Of a stretch of DNA of 5,082 nt, positions 1-4,347 are shown one piece after another. The DNA is from Methanoregula sp. (GTDB lineage Archaea; Halobacteriota; Methanomicrobia; Methanomicrobiales; Methanospirillaceae): positions 1 through 5,082 of the forward strand of contig JAPKXT010000089.1 in NCBI GenBank assembly GCA_026394695.1, written 5' to 3'. Position 1 is the first letter of the stretch; every line of letters begins with the position of its first letter. Below the pieces are notes generated by a model. That model did no database searches. It was not told where the DNA came from and was given only the letters and a program-made list of their open reading frames with translations. A program made the translations under genes and the position numbers.

Positions 1-193
1 AGATAAAAAAGAGAAAATTTTTGGCCGGGTTGTTGACAGGAGATCCGGTATCGGGTTGTTCCTTGTCCGCGAGATTCTCTCTATTACCGGAATCACCATT
101 AAGGAAAATGGCTCACCGGGCAAAGGAGTAAGATTTGAGATCTCCATACCAAAAACCGGGTACCGGATCGACCAGGAAAAAATATCGCCCTAA
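1..193 (+). CDS. Sensor histidine kinase, C-terminal end (5' truncated by the window)
   Basis: Frame 2 reads 63 residues into a TAA at 191-193; the start lies outside the window. What remains is the end of an HATPase_c (GHKL) ATP-binding domain: the stretch RRSGIGLFLVREIL (about residues 13-26 of the visible part) is the G2 box that closes over the ATP lid. It is followed by SITGITIKENG and GKGVRFEISIP, the last beta strands of the fold. In two-component kinases this domain phosphorylates a histidine on the dimerisation domain. The LFLVREILSITG wording matches the PAS-domain kinases that are very numerous in Methanomicrobiales; that assignment is from family knowledge. The H box, N box and any sensor domains are upstream and cannot be judged. 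A short tail of about 10 charged residues follows the domain. No partner response regulator is visible downstream. Confidence 0.88.
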   Translation, partial: DKKEKIFGRVVDRRSGIGLFLVREILSITGITIKENGSPGKGVRFEISIPKTGYRIDQEKISP

Positions 194-220
194 ACAAGGA
201 AAACGTTCTTTTCGTGCATG

Positions 221-271
221 CCGGTATGATAACCGGGAAAAAACTCATTGTTAAAATCCTCTTTTTCCGGT
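221..271 (+). other. Two mutually exclusive hairpins behind the kinase gene
   Basis: The block ACCGG at 232-236 can pair with CCGGT at 221-225 (5 bp, 6-nt loop). It can also pair with CCGGT at 267-271, extended by A-run/T-run pairing of 238-242 with 262-266, giving about 10 bp with one bulged G and a loop of about 20 nt. Both lie in the 3' region of the kinase transcript, 28-78 nt after its stop. They may be a transcript-end structure. No long T-run follows the shorter hairpin directly, so a terminator call is weak. Confidence 0.3.
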
Positions 272-298
272 AATTTGCTTATTCTCTGCGGCAGCTGG

Positions 299-370
299 GA
301 GGGTGACCCCCTCTCTCCCCCAGAGGGGGAGGCAGCCCAAGGGGAGCATCCCCTTGACACCCTCTTTTTT
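299..370 (+). ncRNA. Putative three-way-junction RNA or terminator-like repeat element
   Basis: An outer 7-bp stem pairs GAGGGTG (299-305) with CACCCTC (358-364). It encloses two perfect hairpins: CCCCCTCT (307-314) with AGAGGGGG (322-329), 8 bp and 7-nt loop; and CAAGGGG (338-344) with CCCCTTG (350-356), 7 bp and 5-nt loop. Junction spacers are 1, 8 and 1 nt. Six T residues (365-370) follow at once, so on the plus strand it looks like a structured RNA 3' end. The first hairpin has an alternative register (315-321 with 325-331). It could end the kinase transcript, be an independent small RNA, or be a dispersed palindromic repeat. No RNA family is recognised. Confidence 0.4.
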
Positions 371-392
371 CGGAGATTATTTTCAACATTAT

Positions 393-579
393 CAGGGATT
401 ATCGCAATAGGGGGGATGCCCGAGCGGCGGGGGCGGAAGCACGATGTGCTGGAGCCCCCAAGAGCGATTGATTGTTTCTATAGGGTTTCAACAAAGCCCA
501 CCAAATCATAACGTTCCAGGAGCCTTCGCCTTTGGCTTGCCCCCGACACTTTTGGCGCCCCCCATTGTGATAACCCCAG
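393..579. repeat. Diverged inverted-repeat pair, MITE-like
   Basis: The left arm 393-415 reads CAGGGATTATCGCAATA followed by G6. The right arm 558-579 is its near-exact reverse complement: C6, then ATTGTGATAACCCCAG. About 20 of 23 positions match, with one gap. Moving inward, both arms have 13 diverged bases and then a second shared block, GGGGGC at 429-434 and GCCCCC at 539-544. The equal spacing argues that the two arms descend from one ancestral sequence of about 42 nt rather than matching by chance. The interior is about 100 nt and encodes nothing evident. No convincing target-site duplication was found at the outer ends, so a transposon origin is inference. Confidence 0.5.
429..459. repeat. 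Nested hairpin inside the inverted-repeat element
   Basis: GGGGGC (429-434) pairs with GCCCCC (454-459), and inside it AGCAC (438-442) pairs with GTGCT (446-450) around a GAT loop. The two stems are separated by a symmetric GGA/GGA internal loop. This gives 11 bp in 31 nt. The GGGGGC strand is the same block that can pair with the distant right arm at 539-544, so local and long-range pairings exclude each other. Confidence 0.5.
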
Positions 580-596
580 AACAGGTAATACTACAC

Positions 597-604
597 TATC
601 GCAA
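597..604 (+). repeat. Direct repeat of the left-arm block TATCGCAA
   Basis: TATCGCAA occurs at 400-407 in the left arm and again at 597-604, just outside the right arm. Both copies are followed by G-rich sequence (G6 at 410-415; a GGAGGGGTGGG-type run at 608-618). With the inverted copy at about 566-573, this makes three related modules within 215 nt. Confidence 0.3.
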
Positions 605-618
605 GGCGGAGGGGTGGG

Positions 619-652
619 TAAAGGGAGGAGACAGGCACGGTCCCCTCCTTTA
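619..652. repeat. Long imperfect hairpin
   Basis: The 14-nt arm at 619-632 (TAAAGGGAGGAGAC) pairs with the 13-nt arm at 640-652 (GTCCCCTCCTTTA) around a 7-nt loop. There are about 12 base pairs, one bulged G and one A-C mismatch. It closes the G/C-rich structured segment; AT-rich sequence begins just after it. It may be the far boundary of the repeat element or the 3' structure of an RNA. It carries no T-run on the plus strand directly behind it. Confidence 0.45.
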
Positions 653-679
653 TCTGATGAAGAATTTCCCTAACGATGT

Positions 680-686
680 AAAAAAA
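680..686 (-). terminator. T7 tract behind the 23-codon ORF
   Basis: Seven A residues on the plus strand give TTTTTTT on the minus strand, 6 nt after the TAA of the small ORF at 693-764. Archaeal RNA polymerase terminates at oligo-U tracts without needing a hairpin, so this is a plausible 3' end for a transcript of only about 100 nt. Confidence 0.4.
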
Positions 687-692
687 TCTTGA

Positions 693-764
693 TTATTGAA
701 CAGCATTTAGTTCCACAATGACCTTACTTTTTAAGACGCATTTTGGATATGCTTTTTTTGTCAT
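693..764 (-). CDS. Putative 23-aa small protein, or 5' remnant of a transposase gene
   Basis: Reading the minus strand from ATG at 764 gives MTKKAYPKC, then VLKSKVIVELNAVQ and TAA at 693-695. AAGGAG sits at 771-776, six bases ahead of the ATG, which is one of the better ribosome sites in the window, and an oligo-T tract follows the stop. The peptide is basic (6 Lys of 23) and not membrane-like. The pattern Y-P-x(3)-L-K-S-K-V-x(2)-E-L resembles the start of IS3-type OrfA proteins (YSPEFKAKVALEAL-like helix), so it could be the stub of a decayed insertion sequence. I see no continuation of such a protein in any minus-strand frame beyond 693. Whether it is a true microprotein, a short leader or a remnant is open. 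Confidence 0.4.
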   Translation of the reverse strand: MTKKAYPKCVLKSKVIVELNAVQ

Positions 765-770
765 TTTTAA

Positions 771-776
771 CTCCTT
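771..776 (-). promoter_or_regulatory. Shine-Dalgarno site of the 23-codon ORF
   Basis: Minus-strand AAGGAG, spacing 6 nt to the ATG at 764. A TATA-like stretch (minus-strand ACTATACTA, about 805-813) lies at a distance that would place transcription start near 784 and leave a short leader containing this site. A second AT-rich box at 786-792 is too close to allow a leader. The whole area is AT-rich, so the box assignment is weak. Confidence 0.4.
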
Positions 777-823
777 AAATCCTTCTTATATTCGGGTGTT
801 ACAATAGTATAGTACCCCTAACA

Positions 824-853
824 AAATCCCTGTACTTGAAATCCCTGCATCTG
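824..853. repeat. Two-copy 15-nt tandem repeat
   Basis: AAATCCCTGTACTTG (824-838) is followed directly by AAATCCCTGCATCTG (839-853), with 12 of 15 positions identical. It lies in the AT-rich spacer between the small ORF and the 72-aa gene, with no evident coding role. It could be a binding-site pair or replication slippage. Confidence 0.4.
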
Positions 854-919
854 AACTCATCGGTTGGATCCCGTTGAACAATATCTTTTACGACAACCCT
901 CTGTGGTCTTTCATGAGGG

Positions 920-927
920 AAAAAAAA
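920..927 (-). terminator. T8 terminator of the 72-aa gene
   Basis: Eight A residues on the plus strand read as T8 on the minus strand, starting 2 nt after the TGA at 930-932. No stable hairpin precedes it, which is the usual form of archaeal intrinsic terminators. Confidence 0.55.
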
Positions 928-929
928 GA

Positions 930-1148
930 TCAGATGTGTCCGGTTTTCCGCAGCCAGCACCCGGTGGCCATGTACAGCGTGCCGGCAACCAGGATCACAA
1001 TGCCCCAGGTCAGAATCACTTCAAATTGTCCTGACACGAGCGCTGTATACATCATTATCGCAACTGAATATGCCCCATAGAGAAGAATGATGGCTGCTAT
1101 GCAGAGCCCGGTAATCCCCAGTGCTCCCACAAATACCAGATCATCCAT
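930..1148 (-). CDS. Small two-helix membrane protein of unknown function
   Basis: This 72-aa protein is almost entirely hydrophobic. Helix 1 covers about residues 5-34 (VFVGALGITGLCIAAIILLY and on) and helix 2 about 44-65 (VILTWGIVILVAGTLYMATG). A short linker carrying Q41, F42 and E43 separates them. The N-terminus is acidic (MDD) and the C-terminus basic (RKTGHI), which by the positive-inside rule puts both ends in the cytoplasm or leaves the N-terminus weakly oriented. No signal-peptide cleavage site or known motif is seen. Codon choice (many GC-ending third positions) matches its large neighbours, which supports coding. There is no Shine-Dalgarno site, but a TATA-like box lies 26 nt ahead of the ATG and a T8 tract follows the stop, so it looks like a self-contained leaderless gene. 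I do not recognise the family. Confidence 0.68.
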   Translation of the reverse strand: MDDLVFVGALGITGLCIAAIILLYGAYSVAIMMYTALVSGQFEVILTWGIVILVAGTLYMATGCWLRKTGHI

Positions 1149-1170
1149 GAATACTGGTGGGCATGCCTTT

Positions 1171-1178
1171 CGTATAAA
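1171..1178 (-). promoter_or_regulatory. TATA box, probable leaderless promoter of the 72-aa gene
   Basis: Minus-strand TTTATACG lies with its centre about 26 nt ahead of the ATG at 1148. That is the usual distance from an archaeal TATA box to the transcription start, so the mRNA would begin at or next to the start codon. The lack of a Shine-Dalgarno site there agrees with this. Confidence 0.5.
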
Positions 1179-1292
1179 CTGCTTGGGATGTTCCGGTGAA
1201 GGTACCTTTCCTGGGAAAATGTTGATGAAGAATTTTCATTGTGGCAGGTAACCAGAAGTTTCATAGGTGTTTTTTACCGGTTGTGGGAACCA

Positions 1293-2387
1293 TCATTCAA
1301 GATACGGGGAAAATATCTGGTCATAGAGCCGCTCTGCATTTTCCCCGGTTTTTGGCACAGCGGGAAATCCCGTGTAGCGAGGTTGCTGTGCGAGCCGGAT
1401 ATCCTCCGGCAGGTTGAGCCGGTACTGGCTTTGAGAATAAAACCACCCTTTTTTTTCATAATACCATGAAAGGTATTCCTGTTCTGTCTGCCCGGGTGTT
1501 GGTATAAAGAGGGCGTGCTGCTTTCCCAGCTCTGCTATCTCCATCATGGAAGTATATCCCGAACGACAGATGATAAACTTCGCACGGTTCATGAGCACCT
1601 CTTTTTCCATCGTCGAGGCATAGGTGATGACCCTGCAACGAGAGGATTGAACCGGTAATTCGTGATTGTTCGGGCTGCCAAGCAGGACGACACTGTTTCC
1701 CTCGATCCCGTTTACCTGGGGAAGAAGTATCTTCTCGAGCTGCGTCCTCTGGGGTTCAGGCCCGGATATCATGACAAGATAATCAAGGTCCTGGGCAATT
1801 TCCCGCTTCTGCGTGCTGGTCAGGATACCGGAATAATATACTCTCTTTTTTGTCTTATCCATCCCGGGCCGGGACAGTTTACCGGCAAGTGCTGTCGGGC
1901 CGGGAGGGTTATCGGGGACAATAATATGCCGGTATTTTCCATGCAGGTACCCGTTCATTGCAACGGCGAGGAGTTCCACAGGCCAGAAGACCATCGGGAG
2001 ATGGTAGTGGAGCTGGTGAGTGATAAAAACGGAAGGGATTTTTGCAGAAAAGACTCCCAGCCGGTTGTCGCTGATGATCAGGTCAAACCGCTTTTTTGAA
2101 AGAATCAGGTCGAGGTTTTTCCGTTCATCGGAAACTGCCTTGAGCATAAGCGGAAAGAATGCGACGAATTTCGGCAGAAAAAAGCGGCTTGCGCTATAGG
2201 GTACGGGATAATCAGGAAAGTCAATGAACTGGCAGTCGGGGAACTCTTTTTTTAGCACGGACAGTGCATTTCCGCATGCCGCAACCGTCACATCATGGGA
2301 ATGATCAAGCAGATTTTTGATCAACGGGATATCCCGGGTTGCATGCCCCAGGCCCCAGTTCAGCGGTGAGACCAGTACGTGCGCCAT
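1293..2387 (-). CDS. GT-B glycosyltransferase, MurG-like / Glyco_trans_1_3 type
   Basis: This 364-aa protein has the two-Rossmann-domain layout of GT-B nucleotide-sugar transferases. The N-terminal acceptor domain opens with MAHVLVSPLNWGLGHATRD. Its G12-L-G-H-A-T-R18 loop is the counterpart of the GGH(x)R glycine-rich loop in MurG-type enzymes. The C-terminal domain begins near residue 200 with LDYLVMISGPEPQR (about 202-214). It carries the donor-binding region ICRSGYTSMMEIAELGK (273-289) and PTPGQTEQEYLS (296-307), which match the S/G-x-x-x-x-E-x-x-x-x-G-K-P and P-x-x-G-Q-x-E-Q pattern of the family. No transmembrane segment is obvious, so it is probably membrane-associated through the hydrophobic 69-82 and 130-147 patches. 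The start is supported by GGAG at 2394-2397, six bases ahead. Donor and acceptor cannot be read from sequence; a lipid or polyprenyl-linked acceptor is plausible given the divergent UbiA gene. Length is normal for the family. Confidence 0.85.
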   Translation of the reverse strand: MAHVLVSPLNWGLGHATRDIPLIKNLLDHSHDVTVAACGNALSVLKKEFPDCQFIDFPDYPVPYSASRFFLPKFVAFFPLMLKAVSDERKNLDLILSKKRFDLIISDNRLGVFSAKIPSVFITHQLHYHLPMVFWPVELLAVAMNGYLHGKYRHIIVPDNPPGPTALAGKLSRPGMDKTKKRVYYSGILTSTQKREIAQDLDYLVMISGPEPQRTQLEKILLPQVNGIEGNSVVLLGSPNNHELPVQSSRCRVITYASTMEKEVLMNRAKFIICRSGYTSMMEIAELGKQHALFIPTPGQTEQEYLSWYYEKKGWFYSQSQYRLNLPEDIRLAQQPRYTGFPAVPKTGENAERLYDQIFSPYLE

Positions 2388-2558
2388 TCCCTGCTCCGGT
2401 ATCTGTTCTAATGTTCTCCTGCAGGACTATTGAATGATTCTGCCGTGTCACTTCAACCCTGTCGACTGAGGGCAGGCCGGGAAAATCCCCCCCTTCAGAA
2501 TCAATAAATTCTCCCCAAGCCTAATGAGTACCAGTATTCTGCATGGACTAAGGAGAGG
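2388..2558. promoter_or_regulatory. Divergent control region between glycosyltransferase and prenyltransferase genes
   Basis: This 171-nt spacer must hold the promoters of both genes. The only clear AT-rich box is at about 2497-2512, where AGAAT (2497-2501) and ATTCT (2508-2512) form a perfect 5-bp inverted repeat around CAATAA. Read on the plus strand, AATAAATT would act as a TATA-like element and place transcription start near 2531, leaving a leader of about 28 nt for the prenyltransferase. Read on the minus strand, it would give the glycosyltransferase a leader of about 90 nt. The dyad over the box could be a repressor site. Confidence 0.35.
2551..2558 (+). promoter_or_regulatory. Shine-Dalgarno site deciding the TTG start of the prenyltransferase
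   Basis: AGGAGAGG lies directly against TTG at 2559. From GGAG (2552-2555) the spacing is only 3 nt, tighter than usual. No other in-frame ATG, GTG or TTG exists between the upstream in-frame stop at 2505-2507 and Met25, and starting at Met25 would cut into the first membrane helix, so TTG is the best start. Confidence 0.55.
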
Positions 2559-3416
2559 TTGTACATCTATCACCCGTTACGAAGACTTATCCGGTTTGAA
2601 GCATATGGGATTCTCTTCATCCTTGCCGGTATGTTCGGTGCGCTGCTCACGGTTTTGCCCCCTGACAGTTTACTGGTCGTCCTTCTCATCTTCATTGCCG
2701 CTTCATCAGCATTTGGTTTTGTCATCAATGATATCTCGGACATGGCGCTGGATGCCCGTGCAGTAAAACCACGGAACCCGCTTGCCGATGGATCTTTGAG
2801 TTGCCGGACCGCAAAACAGGTCAGTTATTTTTTCCTTTTACTCTCTGTTGGCTGCATGGTGCTGATGCCGGTCCATCTCCTGCCGGTTGAACTTGCCGTG
2901 ATGTTTGTATTTGTCACCTATTCGTTTTTCATTGAAGCAAAGAACATCGCCGGGCTCGATCTGGTCTATCATGCCCTGTTTCCCGCACTGTACGGGTTAC
3001 TCGGCTATATGCTCTACCATCCCCCTGACCTGACCGGGCTCGTGTTCTTTGTCCTGCTCGGGATATTCGGGGCAGTCGGCGAGCTCTGCAACGAGATTCG
3101 CGATCTCGAGAAAGACCGGTCCGAGAGAAAAAACACCGTAGTGCTGGTGGGTGAACGCCGGGGATTTTACCTGATGATGACCCTTATGGTCATGGCATTT
3201 GCAATTATAGGTATTTTCTCATCAGGAGAACCGGGTTTTTTCTGGCTCCTCCCGTTTTTACCGCTGGGACTGGTTCTTATATATCCGGTCTGGAAAGCCA
3301 TGAATGAGCCAGGGTACCGTCAGAAATTTGTCGACGTGATCAACACGAGGGCGATTGTCCTTGCCGTCGTTATGCTCGCAGTGTACGGGATCGTGCGGTT
3401 CACCGGATATATCTGA
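2559..3416 (+). CDS. UbiA-superfamily membrane prenyltransferase
   Basis: This 285-aa integral membrane protein has about nine predicted helices (roughly 17-33, 37-56, 88-105, 111-126, 135-152, 159-176, 203-220, 226-246, 264-280). The first aspartate motif N57-D58-I-S-D61-M-A-L-D65 is the classic NDxxDxxxD of UbiA enzymes and is followed by KPRNPLADG, the conserved KxRPL-like element. The second motif, E-I-R-D182-L-E-K-D186 with KNT after it, supplies the second Mg-diphosphate site. Such enzymes move a polyprenyl group from its diphosphate to an acceptor within the membrane. Archaeal members include digeranylgeranylglyceryl phosphate synthase and quinone or haem prenyltransferases. The N-terminus HPLRRLIRFEAY is unlike the usual NP-x-x-x-I-R-P opening, so the exact acceptor is left open. 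The gene starts with TTG, ends 93 nt from the convergent ABC permease gene, and is divergent from a glycosyltransferase. Confidence 0.88.
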   Translation: MYIYHPLRRLIRFEAYGILFILAGMFGALLTVLPPDSLLVVLLIFIAASSAFGFVINDISDMALDARAVKPRNPLADGSLSCRTAKQVSYFFLLLSVGCMVLMPVHLLPVELAVMFVFVTYSFFIEAKNIAGLDLVYHALFPALYGLLGYMLYHPPDLTGLVFFVLLGIFGAVGELCNEIRDLEKDRSERKNTVVLVGERRGFYLMMTLMVMAFAIIGIFSSGEPGFFWLLPFLPLGLVLIYPVWKAMNEPGYRQKFVDVINTRAIVLAVVMLAVYGIVRFTGYI

Positions 3417-3461
3417 CAGGATCCGGCCCGGTATCCACGTATGTTCATGCAAACGGGATCA

Positions 3462-3480
3462 CCGGGAAGGATCGTCCCGG
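3462..3480 (+). terminator. Short hairpin between convergent genes
   Basis: CCGGGA (3462-3467) pairs with TCCCGG (3475-3480) around a 7-nt loop, 46 nt after the prenyltransferase stop. It is not followed by a T-run on either strand, although T6 at 3525-3530 (plus strand, inside the 3' end of the permease gene) could end transcripts from the prenyltransferase side. This is a weak candidate only. Confidence 0.25.
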
Positions 3481-3509
3481 AGATCAACCGGGAACAGTTC
3501 TTCGGATTC

Positions 3510-4346
3510 TTACGTTACAACAGCTTTTTTAAAGCGCCACCAGGCCAGCACAAACATGACCGCGGTAAATACCACAAGCCCAAGATATGACATCAGGATA
3601 TCAGCTGGTGTGTACTGGTAATATTTTCCCAGCGCAATGAAATCCGGGCCGATGGCAAAGTAACGTATGCCCGTGATGAGCAGCGTCATGGGATTATAGA
3701 CAGAGATTATTTTCAAAATCTCCGGGAAGGAGTCTGTCGGGTAAAGAGCATTGCTGGCAAAAAATATCGGCATGGTCAACAGGGTAGTAACTCCCTGCAG
3801 TCCTTCAGGGCTCTCCATGGAGATGGCAATTGCTGCTGACAGGAACAGGAACCCTAATGCAAACATGCCGACAAATGCGAGGATACCCACCACCCCGATG
3901 ATGACCTGGACTGCAGTGAACCCGGCAAAGAATGCTGCCCCAATCAGGATACCAAAGACCATGATAATGATAGCCTGGATAAAGGACTTGGTGACCCCAG
4001 AGAGCCCTATCCCGAAGATGATGTGGTTCCTGTTCATCGGGCTTGCGAGGATCTCACGCATCAGCCCCCAGTTCTTGTCAAAAAGGATCACGATGCCGCC
4101 AAAGAGGCTGGTGAACAAGGTCGTCATCGCGATGATACCGGCACCCATGAAGGTGAGGTACCCTACCGTATGCACACCCGGTACAACCGGCATACCCGCC
4201 ATCAGGGAATCAAAACTGCTCGACATGGCAATGCCGAAAAATGCAAGCCAGAGCGCCGGCTGGAGGAGCGAAGAGACCAGCAGGGTCTTGAACCTGACAA
4301 ACCGGATCATGTCCCGCCAGTAGATGGTGGTAAATCCGTAGGACAT
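3510..4346 (-). CDS. ABC-2 type transporter permease (DrrB-like)
   Basis: This 278-aa protein has the six-helix ABC-2 membrane layout: helices at about 24-42, 61-89, 117-141, 145-174, 186-203 and 250-270. The conserved REILASPMNR stretch (97-106) follows helix 2 and is the family's cytoplasmic ASP-x-x-R segment. NPMTLLITGIRYF (218-230) is the matching NP-hydrophobic-x-G-hR motif before the last helix. Such proteins form the membrane part of exporters for drugs, polyketides, lipids or polysaccharides; the ATPase is encoded just upstream. Its ATG lies one base after the ATPase TAA. Its Shine-Dalgarno site, GGGAGGG (4354-4360), is inside the last ATPase codons, 7-8 nt ahead of the ATG, so translation of the two is probably coupled. 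The length is typical of DrrB/NodJ-type permeases. The substrate is unknown. Confidence 0.9.
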   Translation of the reverse strand: MSYGFTTIYWRDMIRFVRFKTLLVSSLLQPALWLAFFGIAMSSSFDSLMAGMPVVPGVHTVGYLTFMGAGIIAMTTLFTSLFGGIVILFDKNWGLMREILASPMNRNHIIFGIGLSGVTKSFIQAIIIMVFGILIGAAFFAGFTAVQVIIGVVGILAFVGMFALGFLFLSAAIAISMESPEGLQGVTTLLTMPIFFASNALYPTDSFPEILKIISVYNPMTLLITGIRYFAIGPDFIALGKYYQYTPADILMSYLGLVVFTAVMFVLAWWRFKKAVVT

Positions 4347-4347
4347 A

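Larger units (their letters stand above)
194..692. other. Gene-free, hairpin-rich intergenic segment
   Basis: I see no credible protein gene in this stretch. The two open frames that cross it (248-511 and 444-692, plus strand) lack Shine-Dalgarno sites, overlap each other, are not recognisable as any family and run through the inverted repeats. The segment is unusually rich in G- and C-runs and contains at least four separate inverted-repeat structures, listed individually. Composition changes sharply at about 660, where an AT-rich stretch begins. Likely identities are a dispersed repeat or MITE-like insertion, or a structured RNA locus; the sequence alone does not decide. Confidence 0.7.

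Noticed and set aside
611..630. G-quadruplex
   Set aside because: Only three tracts of three or more G are present; the fourth is GG. The same bases are better explained by the 619-652 hairpin.
248..692. Two overlapping plus-strand open frames (87 and 82 codons) as genes
   Set aside because: They have no Shine-Dalgarno site or convincing promoter, overlap in different frames, run through the inverted repeats and G/C homopolymer blocks, and give low-complexity protein with no recognisable family. The hairpins explain the sequence better.
194..692. CRISPR array
   Set aside because: The repeated modules are few, irregularly spaced and in both orientations, without regular repeat-spacer units or cas genes.
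874..1080. Plus-strand open frame opposite the 72-aa gene
   Set aside because: It is antisense to a frame with consistent membrane-helix composition, a promoter and a terminator; its own product is not gene-like.
2524..2766. Plus-strand ATG frame starting ahead of the UbiA gene
   Set aside because: It runs out of frame through the UbiA coding sequence, covering the NDxxDxxxD codons in another frame. It is a shadow, and nothing indicates a frameshift.
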